From contig CALUPW010000004.1 in assembly GCA_944322785.1 (NCBI GenBank), positions 124,001 to 188,000 on the forward strand: DNA of 64,000 nucleotides, given 5' to 3'. Position numbers and translations under genes: made by a program. The DNA is from Candidatus Gastranaerophilales bacterium. GTDB lineage: Bacteria > Cyanobacteriota > Vampirovibrionia > Gastranaerophilales > Gastranaerophilaceae. Positions 37,161-44,865 of the stretch are shown piece after piece; position 1 is the first letter of the stretch; each line of letters begins with the position of its first letter. Below the pieces are notes generated by a model. The model ran no database searches. It was given only the letters and a program-made list of their open reading frames with translations, and was not told where the DNA came from.

Positions 37161-37739
37161 ATGAAAAAAATATTACTTGCTCTATTAATTGTGATAACAG
37201 GTTTTTATAATTCGGTTTTAGCTGCAACCTGGCCTGAACTTTCACAGAGCGAACGCAACGAATATATAGAAAAATCTCTGGAAGATATCAGAGAAATTGA
37301 TGATACTAATGTTGAAGACGAACTGCTTAACACATTTGAATTAAAAACAAACAGAGACCCTAACTTTAAAAAGCATACATCAGGGAGAACTACGCTTAAA
37401 AATGTGGCTATAAGCAATCTTTCACGTCCGTATATGCCGCCCGGCCCAACACTGCTCGGAGAAAGGTATACGGTCAATGTACCCGCAGGTTATACCCTAT
37501 CAAACGGCAAATTAAAACTTTCATTCAATAACAGCGGACATCTGACTGAAATTACAGCTACCTCAACCAGATCGTCTTACGGAACTTATGTTGAAAAAAA
37601 ATATAATAAATCCAGAAAATTAGAAGAAATGATTTATTATGACAACAATTTTAAAATCATTTTTAACGGGAAAAACAAAGTCGAAAGGATTTATGAAAAC
37701 GGCAATGCTTACAACATAAAAGGCGAAAGATTAGAATAA
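37161..37739 (+). CDS. secreted protein of unknown function, trio member 1
   Basis: Residues 1-21 are a signal peptide (KKILLALLIVITGFYNSVLA followed by AT). The mature 170 residues start with a charged helical region (WPELSQSERNEYIEKSLEDI). They end with a beta-rich part that reads like MORN/YD-type strands (YDNNFKIIFNGKNKVERIY). The next two genes encode proteins with the same plan: signal peptide, a short helical region with QxExxxxI-like pattern, then YxxxGxL...Y strands. I therefore see a tandem family. No cysteine, catalytic or lipobox motif is visible. Confidence 0.75.
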   Translation: MKKILLALLIVITGFYNSVLAATWPELSQSERNEYIEKSLEDIREIDDTNVEDELLNTFELKTNRDPNFKKHTSGRTTLKNVAISNLSRPYMPPGPTLLGERYTVNVPAGYTLSNGKLKLSFNNSGHLTEITATSTRSSYGTYVEKKYNKSRKLEEMIYYDNNFKIIFNGKNKVERIYENGNAYNIKGERLE

Positions 37740-37753
37740 CAGGAAGGAAACAA

Positions 37754-38383
37754 ATGAAAAAGATTCTTGTTTTAATAATTGCAATATTTTGTATTTTTGG
37801 AAGTTATGTTTTTGCAGAAGAAACTGTATCCGGGGATAAAGAAAACTTGGTTCTGCAGGGAGAAGCCGTATTCAACTGGCTGGATATGTCACAGATTGAA
37901 AGAGATACTATTATTGAAAATTACAAAAACATAATTTTTGATGAAAATACAGTCTACAAATATAAAAGAAAAGAGTTTAAAGAGATTTACAAAGATTATA
38001 TAAAAGATAAAGACCTTGAATACCACTATTTTGAAGCAAAAGAAGGCATAACTGAAACAAGTCAGTATAAAATAAGCGGATTTTTCAGCGGAAAAATTCT
38101 GATAAGTTATGCAATCCAGTATAAAAATAATCCTAAAACCGTTTATTATTATGATGCCCTCGGTCATCTCAAATACGTTGATATGATATCGGATAATTAC
38201 CCTAACTTCCCTTACTGGTCCAAACAATACCGTGCAAACGGAAAAATGATTAGTGCAATTTATTTTGTATCACATGACATGCAATATATGTACAAACCTG
38301 ATGGCAAATTTCAGGGAGTATGGTTTATGGACAAAAGATATGACAGAAATGCTAAACAGGATTTGACACGGACAAACTGGTAG
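37754..38383 (+). CDS. secreted protein of unknown function, trio member 2
   Basis: This 209-aa protein has a signal peptide (KKILVLIIAIFCIFGSYVFA then EE). A helical charged segment follows (WLDMSQIERDTIIENYKNI), echoing SQSERNEYI in the first gene. The C-terminal part has repeated short strands: YYYDALGHLKYVD, YRANGKMISAIYF and YKPDGKFQGVWF. They resemble MORN or YwqK-like repeats in which Y-x-x-x-G-K/H-L/M/F is the unit. AGGAAGG precedes the ATG, 14 nt after member 1. Confidence 0.75.
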   Translation: MKKILVLIIAIFCIFGSYVFAEETVSGDKENLVLQGEAVFNWLDMSQIERDTIIENYKNIIFDENTVYKYKRKEFKEIYKDYIKDKDLEYHYFEAKEGITETSQYKISGFFSGKILISYAIQYKNNPKTVYYYDALGHLKYVDMISDNYPNFPYWSKQYRANGKMISAIYFVSHDMQYMYKPDGKFQGVWFMDKRYDRNAKQDLTRTNW

Positions 38384-39004
38384 ATGACAAAACTGGAATT
38401 TAAAAAATTTTATTTATCGTTAATAGTTGCCACATTACTGTTTTCAACTGCTCAAGCAACAAATGCCTACGGAGTGCGTGTTCAAAAAGATTACAGATTT
38501 ACCACCCAGCAGGACAGGAACAAACGAATCGAAGTTTATCAGGAATATCTAAAAAAAACCGGAATCTTTGATGAATCACATACAAAATACAAAACCGATT
38601 TTAAACAATATCAGCAGGATGAAAATTATAAAGCTAATTTAAAACACATAAAACACGGCAATCCGCTGCCAAAATCAGGCTATAATGTAAAAGGAAACTA
38701 TTACCTTATGGCGGACAAAATCCTTGCAAATTATTCCGTAATTTATGACAGCGATCCCTACACTGAATACGTTTATAATCCTTTCGGCAAACTTTATCAG
38801 GTTGTAATTTTGACAGGAGATGAAAATGTTCGTCCTCATTACAAAGCTGTTTATTCATTTAACGGATATTTACAAAAGGTTCATTTTTTTGCAGTCGACG
38901 GGTATGAATACATATTTCTTGCTGACGGAGATTTGCAGGGAGTTGTGATTGATAACAAACTCTACAACAGGGTCGGAAGACCGGTTAAGGTGTGGCTGTT
39001 GTAA
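38384..39004 (+). CDS. secreted protein of unknown function, trio member 3
   Basis: The stop of member 2 and this ATG are adjacent (TAGATG), which points to coupled translation. The N-terminus (FYLSLIVATLLFSTAQATNA) is a signal peptide. The C-terminal strands YVYNPFGKLYQVVI, YSFNGYLQKVHFF and FLADGDLQGVVI align with YYYDALGHLKYVD, YRANGKMISAIYF and YKPDGKFQGVWF of member 2, so these two are clear paralogues. Function is unknown. The 3' end faces a convergent pilin-like gene 9 nt away. Confidence 0.75.
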   Translation: MTKLEFKKFYLSLIVATLLFSTAQATNAYGVRVQKDYRFTTQQDRNKRIEVYQEYLKKTGIFDESHTKYKTDFKQYQQDENYKANLKHIKHGNPLPKSGYNVKGNYYLMADKILANYSVIYDSDPYTEYVYNPFGKLYQVVILTGDENVRPHYKAVYSFNGYLQKVHFFAVDGYEYIFLADGDLQGVVIDNKLYNRVGRPVKVWLL

Positions 39005-39013
39005 TTTACCATC

Positions 39014-39712
39014 TTATTCTTCTTGGATAATCTTTCGGAATTTTCCAACCGTTCTGGACAATAATTGCGGTACAGTAATTTGGAAGAGAACCTGAACAGG
39101 AGTAAAATCCCCACTGTATAAAGTTTCAACATTTCCGTCCCAATTATGCAGATAAGGCTCAACTCCTTTTTGATAAAGATATTTCCACGATTTTTCTTTA
39201 CTTAACGGATAAAACTGAAATGCAAATGCGCATACTCCAAAACCTTCTGCCTTTGGCAATTTTATACATTTTTCCGCATTATTAGGATAAAAAACAATTT
39301 CTCTGTTTTGCATCGCCTGATATGCAAAAGCACTTCCGTCAGCCAACTCATATAAGAATCTTTTGTTTCCGTCACCGTCTACAACTTCTTTTTCGGCTAT
39401 TACATTCATATAAGGTTTTAAATACATTCTAAAAGAAATACGTGAAGCATCACTTTTATTTATGTTATTCCCGTTCTCATCCACTTCTTCCGGCACCCAG
39501 TACGACCAACCTTCATAATCCCCGAAATCAAGTTTTGCACGCATAACAGCCTGATTAATTATTGAATAAAATTTTTTCATTCTGTTTTCAACAATATAAT
39601 TTTGGTATTTTTGCACCAGCGCCGGAAGAGTCATTGCGGCAACAATACCTATAATACCCAATGTTATTAATACTTCAGCCATTGTAAATCCGTTTTTTGA
39701 AGTTATAATCAT
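39014..39712 (-). CDS. type IV pilin-like protein
   Basis: The 232-aa protein has a short prepilin leader (IITSKNG) with cleavage expected after Gly, then FTMAEVLITLGIIGIVAAMT with the conserved Glu at mature position 5. A long helix (YQNYIVENRMKKFYSIINQA) leads to a globular domain of about 170 residues containing a pair of cysteines (CIKLPKAEGFGVCAF). Such proteins are exported and assembled by the type IV pilus or type II secretion machinery, which is not encoded here. It is transcribed divergently from an XRE regulator, 90 bp apart. Confidence 0.85.
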   Translation of the reverse strand: MIITSKNGFTMAEVLITLGIIGIVAAMTLPALVQKYQNYIVENRMKKFYSIINQAVMRAKLDFGDYEGWSYWVPEEVDENGNNINKSDASRISFRMYLKPYMNVIAEKEVVDGDGNKRFLYELADGSAFAYQAMQNREIVFYPNNAEKCIKLPKAEGFGVCAFAFQFYPLSKEKSWKYLYQKGVEPYLHNWDGNVETLYSGDFTPVQVLFQITVPQLLSRTVGKFRKIIQEE

Positions 39713-39727
39713 TTTAACCTCCGCTAG

Positions 39728-39747
39728 TATTATAATATATTATAATA
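39728..39747. promoter_or_regulatory. 20-bp perfect AT palindrome between pilin-like gene and XRE regulator
   Basis: TATTATAATA followed by its mirror TATTATAATA is a perfect palindrome in the 90-bp divergent spacer, 15 nt before the pilin ATG. It overlaps the likely pilin promoter and is a good candidate operator for the adjacent XRE protein. Confidence 0.5.
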
Positions 39748-39790
39748 TTTATTATATCATAATGTAATTTATTTATCAATATATGATTGT

Positions 39791-39802
39791 TAATATTATT
39801 TT
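39791..39802 (+). promoter_or_regulatory. -10-like hexamer 6 nt before the XRE start (leaderless mRNA candidate)
   Basis: TAATAT is followed by TATTTT and then the ATG at 39803, with no ribosome site. The geometry equals that of the other XRE gene (TATAAT, 6 nt, ATG). The -10 matches only 4 of 6 positions. Confidence 0.4.
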
Positions 39803-40027
39803 ATGAACGATGAAGACTTCTTAAAAGAATTCGGATTTCGGATAAAACTGTTTCGTATGAAACTAAACTACACTCAGGCTCAGCTCGGGGAAATGGTCGA
39901 AATTTCTGAACACAGAATAAGCCAGATTGAAAACGGTAAATGTAATCTGACTTTAAAAACAGTAAACCGGATTTCTAAGGCATTAAAGATTTCTGCTGTA
40001 AAACTTTTTAATTTTTATATAGAATAA
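39803..40027 (+). CDS. XRE-family HTH regulator
   Basis: A single-domain 74-aa Cro/C1-type DNA-binding protein. The helix-turn-helix is YTQAQLGEMVEISEHRISQIENGK, written here in two parts: YTQAQLGEMVEI and SEHRISQIENGK (residues about 26-49). Helix 4-5 (LKTVNRISKALKI) follows. There is no effector domain. It starts 90 bp from, and divergent to, a pilin-like gene. The same arrangement recurs at 63 kb, so local control of the pilin-like gene is a reasonable inference. Confidence 0.88.
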   Translation: MNDEDFLKEFGFRIKLFRMKLNYTQAQLGEMVEISEHRISQIENGKCNLTLKTVNRISKALKISAVKLFNFYIE

Positions 40028-40028
40028 A

Positions 40029-40058
40029 AAAGCCTCATTTTACTGAGGCTTTACTATT
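40029..40058. terminator. terminator shared by the XRE gene and the convergent M16 peptidase gene
   Basis: AAAGCCTCA, 6-nt loop, TGAGGCTTT. The peptidase stop codon (TAA on the minus strand) lies at the loop (40040-40042), so the hairpin overlaps the end of that gene. It is 2 nt beyond the XRE stop. Confidence 0.8.
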
Positions 40059-42631
40059 GATAAAACATAATTATCGTTAAAATATTTATTTGCAGCTTCA
40101 ATTATGTCCGACTCAGTTACGGAATTTATTAGTTTGATATATTCATCGGTATATGCATATCCTCTCCCTGAAACTTCATACCAGCCGAGACTTGAAGCTT
40201 TTTCAAGATTGGTTTCAAGAGAAATTATATAGTTCCCGATAAGTTTATCTTTTGCTTCTTTTAGCTCTTTACTTGTCACAAATTCTTTTTTAAGCCGGAA
40301 CACTTCTTTTATTAAAAGACTTTTCGCTTTTTCCATTGACTGTGGGTTTGTGCCTATATATACAACAAATGAACCTTTTAAAACATTCGGAACATAGCTT
40401 GAACCCAGTTGATATGCAAGCCCTTCCTGATCCCGTATATTTTTAAAAAGCCGTGAACTCATGCCTGACCCGAGAAGTGAATCCATTACCTGCAAGGCTG
40501 CATAATCTTTTTTGTTTTCGACACCCGTCGTCTGCCATGCAATGAAAATCCAATCAGTTTTGGTTTCAGGCATAATTTTTATACAGTCTTTTTGTGAAGT
40601 CATACGCCCGATAATTTGTGCGTAATTTTTATAATTAAAAGTTTCGCCTTTTTTATTTTCAAAGATTTTTGTGAAATCATTTATAACTTTTTCACTGTCA
40701 ACATCGCCGTTAACTGAAATTACAACATTCTGAGGTGTGAAAATTTTATTATAATATTCAACAATTTCTTCATGTCCGATTTTAGGATAAGTTTTTTCAA
40801 AAATTTTAGCGGTATAGGAATACGGCGAACCTTCAAATATCAAAGATTTATAATTTTCAATTGCAACCTGAAGCGGAATATCTCGATTGCGTTTTATTTT
40901 ATTTAATTTTTCACTTCTTGCTTTTTCAATCTCATAATCGTCAAATGTAGCATTATTAACAATTTCGTTTAATATTTCAATTGTCCTGTCATATTCACCC
41001 GTTGTTGTCAAAACATCAATAGTAAATGCATCTGCTCTGACTGAGGGTGAAATTTTAATTCCGTTGTCTTCTAAAAATCTTGCAAGTTCAACAGATGAAT
41101 ATTTTCTTGTTCCTTTCATCATTACATCAGCTGTCAAAACCGATGTCCCCGGAATTTTATCCAGAAAAGTTCCGCCCTTTGCCCAGATGCTTATTGCGAC
41201 AATCTCATTAACGTCATTAGGCGTAATAAGCAAATCCGCACCGTTTGAAAGTTCATATTTTTTTGTTCCCTTTGCTTCACTAACAAATTTTGCGGGTACA
41301 ATTTCTTTTGCGGGAAGTTTTTGAGAAACTTCAACTTCTTTACAGGTTTCAGGCAGGATAATTGAAACTGCAGATTTTTCTTTTCCGAGATATTTGTTTG
41401 CAACACGTTTTACATCAGCCGGTGTAACTTTTTTGATATTTTCAATATAATTTTGGTAATATTTTATATCATCGGTTATAACCATTGTGTAACCTATTTC
41501 CTGGGCGATATTTGAAATTGATTCCCGCCCGTAATAGGTGTCACGCTCTATGATATTTTTCGCAAGCTGAACCTGAGATGAAGTCACCCCGTTTTTTTGA
41601 ATATTCCGTATTTCATCAAAAATCGCATTTTCAAGTTTTTCAGCATTTTCGGGTGTAAAGTTTGCCGAAATATAAAAAATACCGTCGTCTTTAAACCCGC
41701 CGTTAGCGGCTCCGATTGAAAAAGCAAGTTGCTTTTGATCTTTTATGTTTCTGTAAAAAACTGATGATCGCCCGTCGCCGAGAATTGTAGACAAAACATC
41801 CAGAGCATACGAATCGCTGTCTGTAGCTTTCACACCCCGGAAACCTATCAGCATATACCCTGATTGAGAGGGGAGATATGCTGTTTTTTTCTTCTGTTCG
41901 GTCAATTGTTTTTCTTTAGGAAAATCACCTTTTACAACTTTTTTATTTTCACTGTTAAAATATTTTTTAATAAGTTCAAGAGTTTTTTCACTGTCAACAT
42001 CACCCACAATTACCGTCACCATATTGGAAGGGGCATAAAATTGATTATAATAATTCATTATTTCATCACGGTGAATTGTGCTGATAATATCACGGGTTCC
42101 GATAACCTGACGTTTGTAAGGATGTGTTGTATAAAGCATTGAAACCAGATTGTCATAAACAACACTCTGCGGTTCGGTTTCGTCTTTTGCAATTTCCTCT
42201 ATTACAACCTTTCTTTCTTTTTCAAGTTCTTTTCTCGGCAGCAGCGGATTAAGAAGCATATCCGCATGCAATTCTAGAGCTAAATTAAAATAATTTGAAG
42301 GAATTGTTATATAATAATGCGTAAAATCTTTGCTTGTTGCCGCATTTGTTATTGCGCCCTTTGTTTCCAGAATTTTATCAAATTCACCCGGTGCATGGTT
42401 TGTGGAACCTTTAAAGAACAGATGTTCCAAGAAATGCGAAACTCCGTTATTTTCATCAGTTTCGTTAATTGAACCTGTTTTTATCCATGTGTCAACTGTT
42501 ACAATCGGATTTGAATGAACTTCCTGAATAATTACGGTCTGCCCGTTTTCAAGATTATAAATCTGAGGCTCCGATGCAAAAACAGAACTTCCTATAACAA
42601 ATGCAATGAAAATAAATAAGATTTTTTTCAT
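40040..42631 (-). CDS. secreted M16 (pitrilysin/insulinase-like) zinc peptidase
   Basis: This protein of about 863 aa begins with a signal peptide (KKILFIFIAFVIGSSVFA). It carries two M16 halves. The N-terminal half has the inverted zinc motif HFLEHLFF (HxxEH, near residue 65), a downstream Glu region (ERKVVIEEIAKDE), and typical LPRKELEKER. The second half lacks HxxEH and has the conserved GSGMSSRLFKNIRDQEGLAY, as in the non-catalytic domain. It should be periplasmic or secreted and degrade peptides. The start is set at the ATG five bases after AGAGGGG; an ATG directly before it is equally possible. Confidence 0.92.
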   Translation of the reverse strand: MKKILFIFIAFVIGSSVFASEPQIYNLENGQTVIIQEVHSNPIVTVDTWIKTGSINETDENNGVSHFLEHLFFKGSTNHAPGEFDKILETKGAITNAATSKDFTHYYITIPSNYFNLALELHADMLLNPLLPRKELEKERKVVIEEIAKDETEPQSVVYDNLVSMLYTTHPYKRQVIGTRDIISTIHRDEIMNYYNQFYAPSNMVTVIVGDVDSEKTLELIKKYFNSENKKVVKGDFPKEKQLTEQKKKTAYLPSQSGYMLIGFRGVKATDSDSYALDVLSTILGDGRSSVFYRNIKDQKQLAFSIGAANGGFKDDGIFYISANFTPENAEKLENAIFDEIRNIQKNGVTSSQVQLAKNIIERDTYYGRESISNIAQEIGYTMVITDDIKYYQNYIENIKKVTPADVKRVANKYLGKEKSAVSIILPETCKEVEVSQKLPAKEIVPAKFVSEAKGTKKYELSNGADLLITPNDVNEIVAISIWAKGGTFLDKIPGTSVLTADVMMKGTRKYSSVELARFLEDNGIKISPSVRADAFTIDVLTTTGEYDRTIEILNEIVNNATFDDYEIEKARSEKLNKIKRNRDIPLQVAIENYKSLIFEGSPYSYTAKIFEKTYPKIGHEEIVEYYNKIFTPQNVVISVNGDVDSEKVINDFTKIFENKKGETFNYKNYAQIIGRMTSQKDCIKIMPETKTDWIFIAWQTTGVENKKDYAALQVMDSLLGSGMSSRLFKNIRDQEGLAYQLGSSYVPNVLKGSFVVYIGTNPQSMEKAKSLLIKEVFRLKKEFVTSKELKEAKDKLIGNYIISLETNLEKASSLGWYEVSGRGYAYTDEYIKLINSVTESDIIEAANKYFNDNYVLSIVKPQ

Positions 42632-42719
42632 CATATCCCCTCTCTCCATGGTTTATTAATTCTTTTAAATTCATTATAACATAAACCTTTGCATTAATTA
42701 AAGCAGCCCTGTCAGGCAA

Positions 42720-42998
42720 TTACCATTTGAGAGCTTTTTTAAAAACCAGATAGCCCGAGCCGATTGCAGCTGCAAAAACGGTTAAAATAACCGAAAGCGG
42801 AGTTTTTCGTTTGTTTTCAAATTTTTGGGAATGTTCCCTGTCATAAATATCTTTTGCAAGCTGTTTAAACTGCATATCAGCTTCTTTATCAGAATACAAA
42901 ACGGGTTTGTGCAAAGCATTTGGAGGTGTCAGCACACCGACATTCAAAGGCTTTTGTAAAGATGTATTTACAATATTATTTTCAACACCGCTTACCAT
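42720..42998 (-). CDS. small C-terminally anchored membrane protein of unknown function
   Basis: Unrecognised 92-aa protein. The first about 65 residues are hydrophilic (LYSDKEADMQFKQLAKDIYD); the end is one hydrophobic helix (TPLSVILTVFAAAIGSGYLVF) followed by KKALKW, like a tail anchor with a cytosolic N-terminus. It is divergent from the PerR-like gene, but the Fur-type box lies closer to that gene. Confidence 0.6.
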   Translation of the reverse strand: MVSGVENNIVNTSLQKPLNVGVLTPPNALHKPVLYSDKEADMQFKQLAKDIYDREHSQKFENKRKTPLSVILTVFAAAIGSGYLVFKKALKW

Positions 42999-43071
42999 AT
43001 CTATATAAAAACATAAACCTTAAAAAAATTGCTGTTTTTGTAATGTTTTGTATAGTTTATTTTATTACACC

Positions 43072-43100
43072 TTGACAATTTTAGTATAAAATCCTAAAAT
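43072..43100 (+). promoter_or_regulatory. promoter of the PerR/rubredoxin/rubrerythrin operon
   Basis: Consensus TTGACA, 17-nt spacer, TAAAAT. It is one of the best sigma-70-type promoters in the window. The Fur-type operator begins at the last base of the -10. Confidence 0.8.
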
Positions 43101-43114
43101 GAGAATTATTATCA
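43100..43114 (+). promoter_or_regulatory. Fur/PerR-type operator (7-1-7 inverted repeat)
   Basis: TGAGAAT, T, ATTATCA. It differs by one base from the classical 7-1-7 TGATAATNATTATCA. It covers the expected transcription start, 16-30 nt before the regulator's ATG, so binding should block the promoter (autoregulation). Confidence 0.8.
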
Positions 43115-43129
43115 ATTATGGTGATTTTT

Positions 43130-43510
43130 ATGAATTATTCTAAGCAAAGAGAACTAATTCTTAATACGCTAAAAGAGAATGTTGTTCATCCGACAGCAGA
43201 ATATTTATATTCAAAAATAAAGGAGAAGGATTCAAAAATAAGTCTTGCAACTTTATACAGAAACTTGAATCAATTATCCGAAAACGGTATAATTAAAAAA
43301 ATCGACGGATTGGAAACATCTTCGCATTTTGACCACAATACTTTTGAACATTATCATTTTATATGTTCAAAATGCGGAAGGGTTTTTGATATAAATGCAG
43401 ATGTTGCACCTGATTTGATAAAAAAAACAGAGGAATTAACGGGCTTTGAAGTGCAAAGCCACGATATTGTCTTTACAGGGTTATGTAAAGATTGCAAAAA
43501 CAAACAGTAA
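43130..43510 (+). CDS. perR: Fur-family peroxide/metal regulator, PerR-like
   Basis: This 126-aa repressor has the N-terminal winged helix ([20 protein letters not shown] and [15 protein letters not shown]) and the C-terminal metal domain. The regulatory site reads [15 protein letters not shown]: the Asp after Phe and the HYH pair match the PerR-type Asp/His iron site, where classical Fur has Glu. The structural zinc site has CSKC and CKDC. I prefer the ATG at 43130 over 43118, since GGTGA lies in between. It leads an operon of rubredoxin and rubrerythrin genes under a Fur-type box, which fits peroxide sensing in an anaerobe. Confidence 0.88.
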   Translation: MNYSKQRELILNTLKENVVHPTAEYLYSKIKEKDSKISLATLYRNLNQLSENGIIKKIDGLETSSHFDHNTFEHYHFICSKCGRVFDINADVAPDLIKKTEELTGFEVQSHDIVFTGLCKDCKNKQ

Positions 43511-43521
43511 AGGAGAAAAAG

Positions 43522-43659
43522 ATGGAAAAATTTGTATGTAGTGTATGCGGCTATGTTTATGATCCTGCAGAAAACGATAATATAGCGTTTGAAAATCTGC
43601 CGGAAGATTACACCTGTCCTCTTTGCGGTGTCGGAAAAGACATGTTTGAAAAAGAATAG
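43522..43659 (+). CDS. rubredoxin
   Basis: A 45-aa iron protein with the two knuckles CSVCGY and CPLCGV, and DPAENDN and LPEDYTCP at the usual places. It donates electrons to rubrerythrin and flavodiiron enzymes. A slightly shortened middle (rubredoxins usually have 52-54 aa) is the only oddity. AAAGGAGAAAAAG is the ribosome site, 11 nt after the perR stop. Confidence 0.95.
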   Translation: MEKFVCSVCGYVYDPAENDNIAFENLPEDYTCPLCGVGKDMFEKE

Positions 43660-43686
43660 AAAAATAAATAAAAGGAGAGATAAATT

Positions 43687-44229
43687 ATGCCCGAATTAAA
43701 AGGTTCAAAAACCGAACAAAATTTACTGGCAGCTTTTGCCGGGGAATCACAGGCAAGAAACAAATATACATATTATGCTTCTCAAGCGAAAAAAGAAGGG
43801 TTTGTACAGATAAGCAGGATTTTTGAAGAAACTGCAAACAACGAAAAAGAACATGCCAAACTCTGGTTCAAGGCGCTTCACGGCGACAAAATTCCGGATA
43901 CCCTGACAAACCTTCAAGATGCTGCAGACGGTGAAAATTACGAATGGACAGATATGTATGCCACATTTGCAAAAGAAGCAAAAGAAGAAGGTTTTGAGAC
44001 CCTTGCCGCTCTATTTGAGATGGTCGGCAAAATCGAAAAAGAACATGAAGAAAGATACCGTGCTCTTTTAAAAGCCGTTAAGGAAGGAACTGTGTTTGAG
44101 AAATCAGAAAAAGTCGTATGGGAATGCGGAAATTGCGGTCATGTATTTGAAGGGGAAAAGGCTCCCCAAATTTGTCCGGTATGCAAACATCCGCAGGCAT
44201 ATTTCTTTATGAAAGCTAAAAATTATTAA
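43687..44229 (+). CDS. rbr: rubrerythrin
   Basis: Rubrerythrin reduces hydrogen peroxide with electrons from rubredoxin. The diiron four-helix bundle is complete in sequence: E20 in AGESQAR, E53 and H56 in [11 protein letters not shown]86 in ENYEWTDMY, then [10 protein letters not shown] (E117, H120). A C-terminal rubredoxin-like domain has CGNCGH and CPVCKH. The length is 180 aa. A GGAGAGATAA site precedes the ATG. It follows rubredoxin by 27 nt, and a strong terminator follows it. Confidence 0.97.
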   Translation: MPELKGSKTEQNLLAAFAGESQARNKYTYYASQAKKEGFVQISRIFEETANNEKEHAKLWFKALHGDKIPDTLTNLQDAADGENYEWTDMYATFAKEAKEEGFETLAALFEMVGKIEKEHEERYRALLKAVKEGTVFEKSEKVVWECGNCGHVFEGEKAPQICPVCKHPQAYFFMKAKNY

Positions 44230-44236
44230 TCTTTTG

Positions 44237-44264
44237 AGGCTTTGCATTTTGCAAAGCCTTTTTT
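44237..44264 (+). terminator. terminator after rubrerythrin
   Basis: AGGCTTTGC, 5-nt loop, GCAAAGCCT, then a T run. It separates the perR-rubredoxin-rbr unit from the next two genes. Confidence 0.9.
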
Positions 44265-44268
44265 AACA

Positions 44269-44277
44269 TGATATAAT
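44269..44277 (+). promoter_or_regulatory. extended -10 promoter for the divergent rubrerythrin and flavodiiron genes
   Basis: TGATATAAT (extended -10) lies 26 nt before the TTG start at 44304. No Fur-type box is visible here, so this unit may be controlled separately. Confidence 0.55.
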
Positions 44278-44303
44278 TCATGTAAAAAAAGAAGGGGGCA
44301 GAC

Positions 44304-44837
44304 TTGGAAATAAAAGGAACCGAAACAGAAAAAAATTTACAAAAAGCTTTTGATTTTGTTGCAAAAAGAAGAACTCAATATGATATTTACGCACTTGTTG
44401 CGGAACGTCACGGGGAAACAGAGCTGGCAAGACTTTTGACAATATTTGCAGATATGGAAAAAGAACATGCCAAATTGTGGTACAAATGGCTTAACGAATC
44501 AAAAACACCCGAACTAATAAAATGTTTTGAAAATGCACTTATTCAGGAAAAAGAAGAAATTGAAGGAAAATACGAAGAATATGCAAAGAAAGCTGCAGAT
44601 GAAGGTTTGGAACATATAGCAGGATTGTTTCAAAACATACAAAATATTGAAATGATACACCACGAAAGATTGAAAAAAGCAATCTGGAAACTTAAAGATG
44701 ATACACCCCCGAATGATGACGGAACATTCAATTGGACCTGTTCTGTCTGCGGCGCAATCTTCAGACAAACGGAAGAACCCGATTATTGTCCGCTTTGCGT
44801 TAAAGAAAACGTATTCTTTTATAAAAAACCGAATTAA
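44304..44837 (+). CDS. divergent rubrerythrin-family protein with altered diiron site
   Basis: This 177-aa paralogue of the preceding rubrerythrin keeps the four-helix and rubredoxin-like domains (CSVCGA and CPLCVK). The TTG start is supported by GAAGGGGGCAGAC. Aligned to its neighbour, the helix-1 ligand Glu (AGESQ) is replaced by Val (DFVAK), and the EWTD segment becomes [14 protein letters not shown] (Glu, His) and NIEMIHHER (Glu, His) remain. Loss of a bridging or terminal ligand suggests a single-metal site, a different metal or a non-peroxidase role. It is followed by the flavodiiron gene, 28 nt on. Confidence 0.85.
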   Translation: MEIKGTETEKNLQKAFDFVAKRRTQYDIYALVAERHGETELARLLTIFADMEKEHAKLWYKWLNESKTPELIKCFENALIQEKEEIEGKYEEYAKKAADEGLEHIAGLFQNIQNIEMIHHERLKKAIWKLKDDTPPNDDGTFNWTCSVCGAIFRQTEEPDYCPLCVKENVFFYKKPN

Positions 44838-44865
44838 AAAATATAAATAGTAAAGGAGAAAATAA

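Noticed and set aside
43118-43129. Earlier ATG for the PerR-like gene
   Set aside because: It has no ribosome site; the next ATG at 43130 has GGTGA at suitable distance and matches the usual N-terminus of the family.
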